From positions 1 to 64,000 of the forward strand of contig NZ_JARVSF010000005.1 of NCBI RefSeq assembly GCF_030209355.1: 64,000 nt of DNA, written 5' to 3'. Made by a program: the position numbers and the translations under genes. This stretch comes from Pseudarthrobacter sp. fls2-241-R2A-127 (GTDB lineage Bacteria; Actinomycetota; Actinomycetes; Actinomycetales; Micrococcaceae). The notes under the pieces were generated by a model. It saw only the letters and a list, made by a program, of their open reading frames with translations. It was not told where the DNA came from and searched no databases. Shown in pieces: positions 37,501 through 45,719 of the stretch (positions are counted from its first letter, which is position 1; every line of letters begins with the position of its first letter).

Positions 37501-37948
37501 CTCCGTGCTGGACACCCGCGACTACCTCTACGGCCTCCAGCGCGGCACCGAGCACGAAATCCAGTTGGAGCGCGGTGTCCGCCTCATCGCCTCCCTGGAA
37601 GCTGTCTCGGAACCGGACGAAAAGGGCATGCGGACGGTCATGTGCACCCTGAACGGCCAGTCCCGGCCCGTGGTGGTCCGCGACCGCTCCGTGGTCAGCA
37701 ATGTCAAGGCTGCCGAGAAGGCCGATCCGGCGCAGCCCGGCCAGGTGGCCGCGCCGTTCGCCGGCGCCGTCACGGTCACGGTCAAGCCGGGGGAGACCGT
37801 CAATGTGGGAGACACTGTGGCAACCATCGAAGCGATGAAGATGGAAGCTTCCATCACGACGCCGGTAGCGGGCAAGGTGGGCAGGCTCGCCATTTCCGCT
37901 GTCGAGCAGGTCCAGGGCGGGGACCTGCTCCTGGTCATCGAGGAGTAA
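34550..37948 (+). CDS. pyc: pyruvate carboxylase
   Basis: Biotin-dependent carboxylation of pyruvate to oxaloacetate, the main anaplerotic route. The 1132-residue single chain has the full layout. The biotin carboxylase domain covers about 1-450 (MFSKVLVANRGEIAIRAFRA; AGGGGRGMRRVD; FIEMNPRIQVEHTVTEE). The carboxyltransferase barrel covers about 520-800 (DTTFRDAHQSLLATRVRTRD; IKDMAGLLRP; HTHDTAGG). A conserved central/allosteric region follows, then the biotinyl domain with K1097 in IEAMKMEAS. AGGAGAAG precedes ATG 34550. It complements the prp and dct genes, which also feed C4 pools. Monocistronic, with a strong terminator. Confidence 0.97.
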   Translation: MFSKVLVANRGEIAIRAFRAGYELGAKTVAVFPQEDRNSIHRQKADEAYLIGEEGHPVRAYLDVAEVVRVAKEAGADAIYPGYGFLSENPELARAAKAAGITFVGPPAEVLELAGNKVAALKAARQAGVPVLKSSEPSKDLDELLAAADEIGFPIFAKAVAGGGGRGMRRVDTREALPEALKSAMREADAAFGDPTMFLEQAVLRPRHIEVQILADAEGNVMHLFERDCSIQRRHQKVIEIAPAPNLDEGIRQALYRDAVKFAKALNYVNAGTVEFLVDTEGERAGQHVFIEMNPRIQVEHTVTEEVTDVDLVQAQMRIASGETLADLGLSQDSVKLRGAALQSRITTEDPANGFRPDVGKITGYRSAGGAGVRLDGGTVYSGAEISPHFDSMLVKLTCRGRDYPAAVARARRALAEFRIRGVSTNIAFLQAVLDDPDFIAGDVATNFIDQRPELLKARVSADRGTKLLTWLAEVTVNKPNGELTVHSNPADKLPDVKGKETATGSRQKLLELGPEGFAKALREQTAVAVTDTTFRDAHQSLLATRVRTRDLVAAGPAVTALLPQLLSVEAWGGATYDVALRFLGEDPWDRLAALRKAMPNVCIQMLLRGRNTVGYTPYPEEVTEAFVNEAAATGIDIFRIFDALNDVNQMAPAIRAVRATGTAVAEVALCYTGDMLDPEEKLYTLDYYLGLAQKIVDAGAHILAIKDMAGLLRPAAAAKLVAALRERFDLPVHLHTHDTAGGQLATLLAAVDAGVDAVDVASASLAGTTSQPSASALVAALAHTPRDTGLSLEAVSSLEPYWEAVRRVYAPFESGLPGPTGRVYKHEIPGGQLSNLRQQAMALGLGERFEAIEDMYTAADRILGHLVKVTPSSKVVGDLALHLVGLNADPADFEANPQSYDIPDSVIGFLSGELGDPPGGWPEPFRTKALQGRSVKVRDVELSAEDSAALKSDSKTRQHTLNRLLFDGPTKDYLKSVDTYGNISVLDTRDYLYGLQRGTEHEIQLERGVRLIASLEAVSEPDEKGMRTVMCTLNGQSRPVVVRDRSVVSNVKAAEKADPAQPGQVAAPFAGAVTVTVKPGETVNVGDTVATIEAMKMEASITTPVAGKVGRLAISAVEQVQGGDLLLVIEE

Positions 37949-37969
37949 GCGGGCCGCAGCCCGGACACA

Positions 37970-38005
37970 CGAAGGGGGCCTCCCGGCAACGGGAGGCCCC
38001 CTTCG
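37970..38005. terminator. terminator between pyc and the acyl-CoA ligase (convergent)
   Basis: A perfect 16-bp stem (37970-37985 with 37990-38005), loop GCAA, lies 21 bp after the pyc stop and 16 bp from the end of the ligase gene on the other strand. Confidence 0.88.
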
Positions 38006-38021
38006 TTGCAGTGGGGCCAGG

Positions 38022-39830
38022 CTATGAACGCGGGGCGGAGTACATTTCCTCGATGACCGTTTCGAAGTCCTTCATTACCTGGGCGCGCTTCACCTTCATG
38101 GAGGGGGTGAGGTGCCCGGAAGCTTCGGTGAAGTCCGCCGGAACGATCCGGAAGGACTTGATGGCCTCGGCTTGGGATACCGACGTATTTGCTGCGGTGA
38201 TCAGGTCCTGGACGGCCGCCTTGACCACCGGATTGCCGGCAGCTTGTTCCAAGGTGGTCTCGGCCGGCAACCCGTGGCGCTGGAGCCAGCCCGGCAGTGC
38301 TTCCTGATCCAAGGTCACCAGGGCGCCGATGAAGGGCCTGTTGTCGCCCACCACCAGGACCTGGGAGACCAGTGCGTCAGCACGGATCTGGTCTTCAAGC
38401 AGGGCCGGGATCACGTTCTTCCCGCCGGCAGTGACGATGATCTCCTTCTTCCGCCCGGTGATCCAGAGGAAGCCTTCCTCGTCCAGCCGGCCGATGTCTC
38501 CGGTGTGGAACCAGCCGTCCGTGAACGCCTCGGCGGTCAGGTCTTCGCGCCGGTAGTAGCCCCGCATGACGCAGACCCCCTTGGCCAGGATCTCGCCGTC
38601 GTCGGCGATCTTTACCGAGTTGCCCGGCAGCGGCTTGCCCACCGAGCCGATCTTGATCCGTGACGGCGTGTTGACCGTGATGGGAGCGGTGGTCTCCGTG
38701 AGGCCGTATCCCTCGAGCACCTGCATTCCAATCCCCTGGAAGAAGTGCCCCAGGCGTTCACCCAGGGGGCCGCCGCCGGAGACCGCGTGGGCGACCTGTC
38801 CGCCCATGGCGGCCCGCAGTTTTCCGTAAACCAGCTTGTCGAACAGTGCGTGCCGGAGTTTCAGGCCCAGCCCTACCCGGCCGTCCTGGCGGGCCCTGGA
38901 AAAGGCGATGGCGGTTTCGGCGGCCCGGTGGAAGATGGCGCCCTTGCCACCGTCCTCGGCTTTGGTCAGGGCGGAGTTGTAGACCTTCTCGAAGACTCTC
39001 GGTACCGCCAGGATGAATGTCGGCTCGTAGCTCTGCAGGTCGCCCAGGAGGTTCTTGATGTCGGGGGTGTGGGCCACGGTGGTGCCGGCGGCCATGGCAA
39101 GCACCGAAATATAGCGTGCGAACACGTGGGCCAGCGGCAGGAACATGATGGTCTTGGCCTTCTCGTGGACGATCTCGCCGATGATGGCCAGCGCGTTGTC
39201 CGAGAGTTCAACGAAGTTGCCGTGGGTCAGTTCGCAGCCCTTGGGGCGTCCTGTGGTTCCGGAGGTGTAGATGATGGTGGCCACGTCATGCAGGCCTGCT
39301 GCGCTGCGGCGGGACTCAAGGTCTTCGTCGCTGACGTCCCGCCCGGCCTCCCTCAGGCTGTCCAGGCCCTGGCCTTCGAGTTGCCACACGTGCTGGACGG
39401 CAGTGAGCCCCTCGGCCGTGACGGCCTGGCGGATCACGTTCTCGTGGTGGGCGGACTCGGCGAAGGCGGCGACCGCGCCGGAATCGCCCAGGTTCCATGC
39501 CACCTGGGAGGGGGAGGACGTCTCGTAGATGGGAACGGAAACCGCGCCTGCGAACCAGATGGAGAAGTCCACCAGGGACCACTCGTAGCGGGTCCGGGAC
39601 ATGATGCCAACCCGGTCCCCGGCCCCGACTCCGCTGGCAATCAGGCCCTTGGCCAGGGCTTTGACGTCCGCCAGGAACTCGGTGGCCGGCACGTTGCGCC
39701 AGGTGCCCGCGGAATCCAGGCGTGAAAACAGTGCCGGATCGCTGGGCTTGGCCGCCTGCCGCAGCACCAGATCGGTGATGTTCGTTTCAGGCGGGACAAC
39801 GACCAAGGGCGGAACACTGAATTCGCGCAC
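38022..39830 (-). CDS. fadD: long-chain fatty acid-CoA ligase (FadD15-like)
   Basis: Activates long-chain fatty acids to acyl-CoA, 602 residues. The P-loop is TIIYTSGTTGRPKGCELTHG near 185-205. GYGLTETTAPITVN and the adenylate-forming motif WFHTGDIGRLDEEGFLWITG are followed by RKKEIIVTAGGKNVIP. The AMP-binding domain is of the eukaryote-like long-chain synthetase type seen in FadD15. GTG 39830 has an AGGAG ribosome-binding sequence six bases away. The gene is divergent from the ROK kinase. Confidence 0.93.
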   Translation of the reverse strand: MREFSVPPLVVVPPETNITDLVLRQAAKPSDPALFSRLDSAGTWRNVPATEFLADVKALAKGLIASGVGAGDRVGIMSRTRYEWSLVDFSIWFAGAVSVPIYETSSPSQVAWNLGDSGAVAAFAESAHHENVIRQAVTAEGLTAVQHVWQLEGQGLDSLREAGRDVSDEDLESRRSAAGLHDVATIIYTSGTTGRPKGCELTHGNFVELSDNALAIIGEIVHEKAKTIMFLPLAHVFARYISVLAMAAGTTVAHTPDIKNLLGDLQSYEPTFILAVPRVFEKVYNSALTKAEDGGKGAIFHRAAETAIAFSRARQDGRVGLGLKLRHALFDKLVYGKLRAAMGGQVAHAVSGGGPLGERLGHFFQGIGMQVLEGYGLTETTAPITVNTPSRIKIGSVGKPLPGNSVKIADDGEILAKGVCVMRGYYRREDLTAEAFTDGWFHTGDIGRLDEEGFLWITGRKKEIIVTAGGKNVIPALLEDQIRADALVSQVLVVGDNRPFIGALVTLDQEALPGWLQRHGLPAETTLEQAAGNPVVKAAVQDLITAANTSVSQAEAIKSFRIVPADFTEASGHLTPSMKVKRAQVMKDFETVIEEMYSAPRS

Positions 39831-39914
39831 TATAGCTCCTTTGATATCTGAAGTCCCGCGCAGGGGGTTGCCTAAAGACTAATACCCCCGGCGGAACAGT
39901 GCAGTACACAAACC

Positions 39915-39926
39915 TACTGGTGAGTA
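39915..39926. promoter_or_regulatory. TACT-N4-AGTA inverted repeat in the ligase/ROK kinase intergenic region
   Basis: Four-base arms around GGTG lie 85 bp upstream of the acyl-CoA ligase start. The placement fits a TetR-type operator of lipid metabolism. The arms are short, so this is suggestive only. Confidence 0.3.
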
Positions 39927-39986
39927 ACTTAGCAGTCAATGAGCACCGTGTTCGGCGGGTATGTCAAGACAATTCCGGTGCCCGCC

Positions 39987-39992
39987 TAGAAT
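39987..39992 (+). promoter_or_regulatory. -10 element TAGAAT for the ROK kinase, probable leaderless start
   Basis: TAGAAT lies eight bases before ATG 40001, so transcription would start at or just before the A of the codon. No Shine-Dalgarno sequence is needed. Confidence 0.55.
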
Positions 39993-40000
39993 GGGGGACT

Positions 40001-41092
40001 ATGTACGGAGCGTTGCCCGGCGATCAGGCCGGCCCCCTTGGAAGACCGGCTCCCTGGCGCCGCCGTCCCGCCACCCACCGCGCCGGACGGTTGCACCGCG
40101 GTGGAGTCCGCGGACACCTCCGTCTCGGCCGCAAGGGATTGGCCATCGGAATCGATATCGGGGGAACCAAGGTCGCCGCGGGCGTCGTGGACGCCGAAGG
40201 CAGGATTCTCAGCGAAGCGCGCCGGTCCACGCCGGGCACCGACCCGCGGGCGGTGGAGCAGGTCATCGTGGAACTCGTGGAGGAGCTGGGCCGGGGCCAC
40301 CGCATCTGGTCGGTGGGAATCGGTGCCGCCGGGTGGATGGACCTCGCAGGCGGAACGGTCCTCTTCAGTCCGCATCTGGCCTGGCGCAATGAACCTCTCC
40401 GCGACAACCTTCAGCGGCTCCTTCGCCGCCCCGTGCTCCTGACCAACGACGCCGATGCTGCGGCGTGGGCGGAATGGCGTTTCGGCGCCGGCCAGGGGGA
40501 GGACCGCCTGGTATGCATCACGCTGGGTACTGGAATCGGCGGGGCGATGGTGATGGATGGCCGGGTGGAACGCGGCCGCTTCGGCGTCGCCGGCGAATTC
40601 GGCCACCAGATCATCATGCCCGGCGGCCACCGGTGCGAGTGCGGAAACCGAGGGTGCTGGGAACAGTACGCATCGGGCAACGCCCTGGGCCGGGAGGCGC
40701 GGCTCCTCGCCCGGGCAAATTCGCCCGTAGCCCAGGACCTGCTGGCGGCCGTGGGCGGCCGCCCCGAAGCCATCACCGGTGCGATCGTTACCGAACTGGC
40801 CCTGGCAGGTGACCGGGCGTCGCGCGAGCTGATCGAGGAAGTGGGCGAATGGCTGGGCCTGGGACTGGCCAACCTGGCCGCGGCCCTGGACCCGGGCCTG
40901 TTCGTGATCGGCGGTGGCCTGTGCTCTGCGGGTGACCTGCTGGTGGAGCCGGCCCGCAAGGCGTTCGCACGGAACCTCACCGGCCGTGGCTTCCGGCCGC
41001 AAGCCGGCATCGAACTGGCAGCCCTTGGCCCCAACGCCGGCCTGATCGGCGCCGCGGACCTCTCCCGCGTCAGCAGCCGCGCCCGCGGCTGA
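40001..41092 (+). CDS. ROK family sugar kinase (probable glucokinase)
   Basis: Phosphorylates a hexose, most likely glucose. The ATP-binding IGIDIGGTKVAAGVVDAEGR lies near residues 48-67, and the sugar/zinc motif GHRCECGNRGCWEQYASG near 208-225 keeps the three cysteines of the ROK zinc site. There is no DNA-binding domain, so it is a kinase and not a ROK repressor. The 46 residues before the fold (MYGALPGDQAGPLGRPAPWR and on) are unusual for the family. A TTG at 40139 directly before AIGIDIGG could be the true start, but the -10 box eight bases before ATG 40001 supports a leaderless start there. Confidence 0.88.
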   Translation: MYGALPGDQAGPLGRPAPWRRRPATHRAGRLHRGGVRGHLRLGRKGLAIGIDIGGTKVAAGVVDAEGRILSEARRSTPGTDPRAVEQVIVELVEELGRGHRIWSVGIGAAGWMDLAGGTVLFSPHLAWRNEPLRDNLQRLLRRPVLLTNDADAAAWAEWRFGAGQGEDRLVCITLGTGIGGAMVMDGRVERGRFGVAGEFGHQIIMPGGHRCECGNRGCWEQYASGNALGREARLLARANSPVAQDLLAAVGGRPEAITGAIVTELALAGDRASRELIEEVGEWLGLGLANLAAALDPGLFVIGGGLCSAGDLLVEPARKAFARNLTGRGFRPQAGIELAALGPNAGLIGAADLSRVSSRARG

Positions 41093-41109
41093 CCGGGCCG
41101 GCGGCCCTC

Positions 41110-41679
41110 CTAGACCCTCGCGCCGTCGTCGTCCCCGTTCTTTTCCTGGGGCAGCTTCATGATCAGGTACACGGACGCGAGCACGAAGACGGCAACAATG
41201 CCGACGATGGCCAACAGGGGCGCAGACCGCCAGAACATTGCCGACAGCAGCAGCGCCACCGGCCCGCCCACGGCCCCAAGCCACGCCAGCATGGTCAGGG
41301 GATCTGTGCCGGCCAGGCTGGGAGGCTCCTCGGGCACGAACTCATCGCCGTCGTCGTCCACCTCATAGTCCCGGGGCCCCTCGGAGGGGCCGGCAGGCTC
41401 AGCGCCGGTCCCGGCGGCGGCCGCCGCCTGGCGCTCCGCCGCAGACAACTCGGCAGGCGGCGCACCGGCCAGCCCCAGGGGATCGAAGTCCCGGAACGAC
41501 GGCGGCTGGTGCGTTTCCGGAGCGCCGGGTGCAGTCCCGGAGGGTGGCAGCTGGCCGCCTGCCGGGGTATCGGGGCGTGTGGCCACAGTGTCCGATTCGA
41601 GCCGCGCCACCAAGTCCAGCCAGACGGCGTCGTCCTGGCTGGCCCCCGGATCCGGCTGGCCCGGATCATGCCTGTTCAT
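41110..41679 (-). CDS. small membrane protein with acidic N-terminal domain, function unknown
   Basis: A 189-residue protein. The first 125 residues are soluble, Pro/Ala/Gly/Asp-rich and probably disordered. Two hydrophobic helices follow (about 129-149 and 153-175), ending in a charged tail (QEKNGDDDGARV). No known domain is recognisable. Its start region overlaps the upstream hydrolase gene by 14 bases, so it is cotranscribed with both hydrolases. Confidence 0.75.
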   Translation of the reverse strand: MNRHDPGQPDPGASQDDAVWLDLVARLESDTVATRPDTPAGGQLPPSGTAPGAPETHQPPSFRDFDPLGLAGAPPAELSAAERQAAAAAGTGAEPAGPSEGPRDYEVDDDGDEFVPEEPPSLAGTDPLTMLAWLGAVGGPVALLLSAMFWRSAPLLAIVGIVAVFVLASVYLIMKLPQEKNGDDDGARV

Positions 41680-42475
41680 GGCGGCCCTCCTGCCCTGCAG
41701 CGGCGGGACTGGCAGGGGGCGCGGCGTTCAAAACCTGCCGGATGAAGTCCACGGAGCCCTCGAAGATGAGCTCAGCGTCGTTGTCCAGGGTGGCCACGTG
41801 GTAACTGTTCTCCAGCCGGACCACGTCCAGGGGCGCGTTCGTCAGCCCGCGCCGCAGGACGGCCATGCTGGCATCGGACACCACATGGTCCACGGTTGAC
41901 CTGTAGACCTGGACCGGGGCGGTGATCCGGGGGAGGAGCCGGACGGTGTCCTTGAACATCTTGTTGAGTTCATGGGCGGCCGCCACCGGGGTGCGGGCGT
42001 AGGCGCCCTCATCCACGCCGGCCTTGAGGATGTCGTTGCCGATGGACGGCGTGCTCTTCAGGACCAGCTTCAGGATGCCCGCCAGCGGCGCGCGGGGGTC
42101 GTCAACCACCAGGCCGGGGTTCACCAGGACCACTCCCGCAACCGGCCTCGTGGCGGCTATCCGCAAGGCGAGGGCACCACCCATGCTCAGGCCGGCAGCG
42201 AAAACCCGGTCGCACTGGGCATCCAGCTCGAGGAACGCTTCATCGAGGGCGCTGTGCCATTGCTGCCAGCGGGTCCTTGAGAGGTCCTGCCAGGTGGTCC
42301 CGTGTCCGGGAAGCAGCGGCATGCGGACGGCGAAACCCGCCGCGGCGAATGCCGTGGCCCAGGCCCGCAAACCATGCGGGCTTCCAGTGAAGCCGTGGGA
42401 CAGGACGATTCCGGTGCGTAGACCTTCGCCGCTGAAGGCGCTCGAGAAGGGGCTGTGGTCAGGGCCGGAGGTCAT
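41666..42475 (-). CDS. alpha/beta hydrolase, carboxylesterase/monoacylglycerol-lipase like (copy 1)
   Basis: A 269-residue serine hydrolase. The oxyanion motif HGFTGSP is at 27-33, and the nucleophile S97 is in GLSMGG. The catalytic Asp is probably in STVDHVV and the His in NSYHVATLDND near 240. The MPLLPGHGT loop marks the Est30/carboxylesterase-like group. There is no signal peptide, so it is cytoplasmic. It lies in tandem with a paralogue of the same length and motifs, with 4 bp overlap. The substrate is not predictable, but short acyl esters or monoglycerides are likely. Confidence 0.87.
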   Translation of the reverse strand: MTSGPDHSPFSSAFSGEGLRTGIVLSHGFTGSPHGLRAWATAFAAAGFAVRMPLLPGHGTTWQDLSRTRWQQWHSALDEAFLELDAQCDRVFAAGLSMGGALALRIAATRPVAGVVLVNPGLVVDDPRAPLAGILKLVLKSTPSIGNDILKAGVDEGAYARTPVAAAHELNKMFKDTVRLLPRITAPVQVYRSTVDHVVSDASMAVLRRGLTNAPLDVVRLENSYHVATLDNDAELIFEGSVDFIRQVLNAAPPASPAAAGQEGRHEQA

Positions 42476-43260
42476 GGCGTCTCCAAGGTACTGGTACGGC
42501 GGGCGTGGGCGGCGACGAATGCTTCCGATTTTTCGAAGATCGCGGGCGCGTCCACGTCCAGAGTAGCCACATGTCCGCTGCTGGCAAGCTCCACCACCTC
42601 GGCGAGGTTTTCCCGCAGCCCCTTTTCCAGCAGGGCAAGGGATGTTGGCGGGACCACAGCGTCCGTCCGAGATTTGAAGACCTGGACCGGGGCATCCACC
42701 TTCGGCAGTCCACGCGTGGCGGCGCCGAAGAGTTTCTTGAGCTCGTGCACGGCCGCCAGCGGAGTCAGCGAATAGTCGCCGTCGTCCGTTGCTGCTGCCG
42801 TGGGCTGTTCCTCCTGGATCGGAACCGTGGTCCGCTGGAAGTACTTGAGGACGCCGATCACACGCACCCGTCGGTCATAGAAGCTCAGCCCCGGGTTGAC
42901 GATGGTGACCCCCGAAACGTGGTGGCGGGAGGCCGCGAGCAGGGCGATCGCTCCGCCCATGGACAGGCCGGCAGTAAATGTCGTGTCCGTCCGCGCGGAC
43001 AGGTCCAGGAACGCTTCCTCATAGCTGCGGTACCAGTCCTGCCACGCCGTCCGGGCGAGCTGGCGCCAGTCGGTTCCATGCCCCGGCAGCAAGGGGACGG
43101 ACACTGCGTATCCCTGCTCCGCTAAGTGCAGTGCCCACGGCATCACGCTCAAGGGGCTGCCGGTGAAGCCGTGGCAGATGGCGATGCCGGTCCGCGCATT
43201 GGGGCCGTGGCCTGGATAGCTGAAAGCGGCCGGACGGGGCGGGATGCTGCTTTCAGTCAT
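42472..43260 (-). CDS. alpha/beta hydrolase, carboxylesterase-like (copy 2)
   Basis: A 262-residue paralogue of the gene that follows it. It shares HGFTGSPLSV (30-39), VPLLPGHGTDW, nucleophile S100 in GLSMGG, and His in SSGHVATLDVDA. Tandem duplication with divergence is the simplest origin. It is the first gene of the three-gene unit, and its start codon lies about 110 bp from the divergent acyltransferase gene. The neighbouring acyltransferase and fatty acyl-CoA ligase suggest lipid turnover, which is inference from context. Confidence 0.87.
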   Translation of the reverse strand: MTESSIPPRPAAFSYPGHGPNARTGIAICHGFTGSPLSVMPWALHLAEQGYAVSVPLLPGHGTDWRQLARTAWQDWYRSYEEAFLDLSARTDTTFTAGLSMGGAIALLAASRHHVSGVTIVNPGLSFYDRRVRVIGVLKYFQRTTVPIQEEQPTAAATDDGDYSLTPLAAVHELKKLFGAATRGLPKVDAPVQVFKSRTDAVVPPTSLALLEKGLRENLAEVVELASSGHVATLDVDAPAIFEKSEAFVAAHARRTSTLETP

Positions 43261-43371
43261 GAGTCCATCGTGTCACTGTTCCTGCCAAATCTCACTAGAG
43301 TAGGGTTGCATTGAATCGCTGGCCAGGCCCGATGCAGGGGCTGGAAGCCGCCTTCCGGAGAGGTTCGCTAC

Positions 43372-44196
43372 GTGTTCTATTGGGTCATGAAAAGGATCTT
43401 CCTCGGTCCGGTGATCAAGCTGCTTTTCCGGCCTTGGGTCAAGGGCCTGGACAACATCCCGGCTCAGGGGGCCGCCATTATCGCCTCCAACCACCTGTCA
43501 TTCTCGGATTCGATCTTCATGCCGCTCATGGTTCGCCGGCCGGTGGTGTTCCTTGCCAAATCGGAGTACTTCACGGGAACAGGGATCAAGGGCAGGCTGA
43601 CGGCGGCGTTCTTCCGCCTGACCAACCAGCTGCCCATGGACCGGTCCGGTGGTGCGGCCTCGGCGGCGTCCCTGAATGCCGGGATGGACGTACTCACCTC
43701 CGGCGGCCTGCTGGGCATCTACCCCGAGGGCACGCGCAGCCCGGACGCCCGCTTGTACCGGGGGAAAGTGGGCGTGGCACGGCTGGCGCTGCAGGCGGGC
43801 GTTCCCGTCATTCCCGTTGCCATGATCGGCACCGACAAAGTCCAGCCCATCGGCAAGCGGCTGCCCAATATCCGCAGGATCGGCATGATCTTCGGCGAAC
43901 CACTGGATTTCAGCCAATACCGTGACCAGGCGGAAGACCGCACCGTGCAGCGGCTTGTCACGGACGAGATCATGACCAACCTGATGCGGCTGTCCGGCCA
44001 GGAGTATGTGGACGAGTACGCCGCCGTGGTCAAGCTGCGGCTTGCCGGCAAACCCGCAGAAGCGCGCGCGGCGTCGGAGCCACTGGCGGCGCCGGCCGCC
44101 GCAGAAGGCGAATTGGCCCACGGCAGCGGCCCGGAGGCAGCCGCGCAAGGCGGCCCTGCCCCGGAGGACGACGCCGGGACATCCGCCGCCAGGTAA
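43372..44196 (+). CDS. 1-acyl-sn-glycerol-3-phosphate acyltransferase (second PlsC-like)
   Basis: A 274-residue acyltransferase. The catalytic HX4D is NHLSFSD (H41, D46), and the glycerophosphate motif is YPEGTRSPDARLYRGK. A hydrophobic N-terminal stretch (MFYWVMKRIFLGPVIKLLFR) probably anchors it to the membrane. The last 50 residues are a low-complexity Ala/Glu/Pro tail. GTG 43372 is the start. It corresponds by position to Rv2182c, near class II DAHP synthase in mycobacteria. It differs from the plsC at 26609 in its tail. Confidence 0.88.
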   Translation: MFYWVMKRIFLGPVIKLLFRPWVKGLDNIPAQGAAIIASNHLSFSDSIFMPLMVRRPVVFLAKSEYFTGTGIKGRLTAAFFRLTNQLPMDRSGGAASAASLNAGMDVLTSGGLLGIYPEGTRSPDARLYRGKVGVARLALQAGVPVIPVAMIGTDKVQPIGKRLPNIRRIGMIFGEPLDFSQYRDQAEDRTVQRLVTDEIMTNLMRLSGQEYVDEYAAVVKLRLAGKPAEARAASEPLAAPAAAEGELAHGSGPEAAAQGGPAPEDDAGTSAAR

Positions 44197-44278
44197 GGGC
44201 GCCGGCGTTTCCGGTCCCGTTGTGACGCCGGAGCCGGGTTGAGTGACGGCGCTGTGCCCGCCTGTCCCGCCCTGCCGC

Positions 44279-44284
44279 TAGTCT
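44279..44284 (+). promoter_or_regulatory. possible -10 element TAGTCT for aroG
   Basis: TAGTCT lies six bases before GTG 44291, the same geometry as the other probable leaderless genes of this window. It decides the start in favour of GTG 44291 over ATG 44288. Confidence 0.4.
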
Positions 44285-44290
44285 TAGATG

Positions 44291-45682
44291 GTGACTGAGC
44301 TATCTGCAAAACCTGCCTTTTCGCTGTCCAGTACCGCCCAGAGCGGGGCGGCCAACTATCCCGGACTCGACAACTGGCGGGACCTCCCCATCTCCCAGCA
44401 GCCCAGCTGGCAGGACCCCGGCGTCTTTGAGGCCTCGGTAAAGGAACTTTCCGTCCTCCCCCCTTTGGTGTTCGCCGGTGAGGTGGACGTGTTGCGCGAG
44501 CGTCTTGCCGCTGCTGCCCAGGGCAAGGCCTTCCTCCTCCAGGGCGGGGACTGCGCCGAAACGTTCGAGGCCGCCACGGCTGACAAGATCAGCGCCCGCG
44601 TCAAGACCATCCTGCAGATGGCAGTGGTGCTCACGTACGGGGCGGCGATGCCGGTCATCAAGATGGGCCGGATGGCGGGCCAGTTCGCCAAGCCCCGTTC
44701 CTCAAACGATGAAACCCGCGACGGCGTTACCTTGCCCGCCTACCGCGGCGACATCGTCAACGGCTACGATTTCACCCCCGAATCGCGCGGCCATGACGCC
44801 GCCAGGATGCTCCGCGCCTACCACACCTCCGCTTCCACGCTGAACCTCATCCGGGCGTTCACGCAGGGCGGTTTCGCCGACCTTCGCGCCGTCCACCAAT
44901 GGAACAAGGGGTTCACCGAAAACCCGGCCCACGCCCGCTACGAGTCGCTGGCCCGGGATATCGACCGTGCCATCAAGTTCATGGACTCCTGCGGTGCAGA
45001 CTTCGAAGCCCTCAAGCGCGTGGAGTTCTTTGCCAGCCACGAGGCACTGCTCCTGGACTACGAGCGCGCCCTGACGCGCATCGACTCCCGCACAGGTTTC
45101 CCGTACGACACCTCGGCCCACTTCCTGTGGATCGGGGAGCGCACCCGGGAACTGGACCACGCACACGTCGACTTCCTCTCGCGGGTGCGCAACCCCATCG
45201 GGGTCAAGCTCGGCCCGAAAACCACCGGCGATGACGCGCTGCGCCTGATCGACAAGCTGGACCCTGACCGCGAGCCCGGCCGCCTGACCTTCATCACCCG
45301 CATGGGTGCGGGCAACATCCGCGAGAAGCTGCCTGCCGTCGTCGAGAAAGTCACCGCTTCCGGCGCCCAGGTGCTGTGGGTGACAGACCCCATGCACGGC
45401 AATACGGTCACATCGCCCAACGGCTACAAGACGCGCAATTTCGACGACGTCATTGATGAAGTGCGCGGCTTCTTCGAAGTGCACCACGGGCTGGGTACGG
45501 TACCTGGCGGGCTGCACGTGGAAATGACCGGCGACGACGTGGCCGAGTGCCTGGGCGGCGCGGACCCGATCGACCAGGATGCCTTCCTGGACCGCTACGA
45601 GTCTGTGTGCGATCCCCGCCTGAACCACATGCAATCGCTGGAAATGGCGTTCCTCGTCGCCGGCGCACTCGCCAAGAACTAG
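44291..45682 (+). CDS. aroG: class II 3-deoxy-7-phosphoheptulonate synthase (DAHP synthase)
   Basis: First step of the shikimate pathway, condensing PEP with erythrose 4-phosphate. It has 463 residues, as usual for the plant-like class II enzymes of actinobacteria. Motifs include LLQGGDCAETFE (metal/PEP site Cys), KMGRMAGQFAKPRS, HFLWIGERTRELD, KLGPKTTGDD and WVTDPMHGNT. The start is either ATG 44288 or GTG 44291. The promoter-like TAGTCT favours the GTG as a leaderless start. The order aroG-kinase-Rv2175c-polyprenyl synthase resembles Rv2178c-Rv2173. Confidence 0.95.
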   Translation: MTELSAKPAFSLSSTAQSGAANYPGLDNWRDLPISQQPSWQDPGVFEASVKELSVLPPLVFAGEVDVLRERLAAAAQGKAFLLQGGDCAETFEAATADKISARVKTILQMAVVLTYGAAMPVIKMGRMAGQFAKPRSSNDETRDGVTLPAYRGDIVNGYDFTPESRGHDAARMLRAYHTSASTLNLIRAFTQGGFADLRAVHQWNKGFTENPAHARYESLARDIDRAIKFMDSCGADFEALKRVEFFASHEALLLDYERALTRIDSRTGFPYDTSAHFLWIGERTRELDHAHVDFLSRVRNPIGVKLGPKTTGDDALRLIDKLDPDREPGRLTFITRMGAGNIREKLPAVVEKVTASGAQVLWVTDPMHGNTVTSPNGYKTRNFDDVIDEVRGFFEVHHGLGTVPGGLHVEMTGDDVAECLGGADPIDQDAFLDRYESVCDPRLNHMQSLEMAFLVAGALAKN

Positions 45683-45686
45683 GCCG

Positions 45687-45717
45687 GGAGGCGGGCCGGC
45701 GCTGCCGGCCCGCCTCC
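45687..45717. terminator. bidirectional terminator between aroG and the PASTA kinase
   Basis: A perfect 14-bp GC stem (45687-45700 with 45704-45717), loop GCT, lies between the convergent stops at 45682 and 45720. Confidence 0.75.
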
Positions 45718-45719
45718 AC

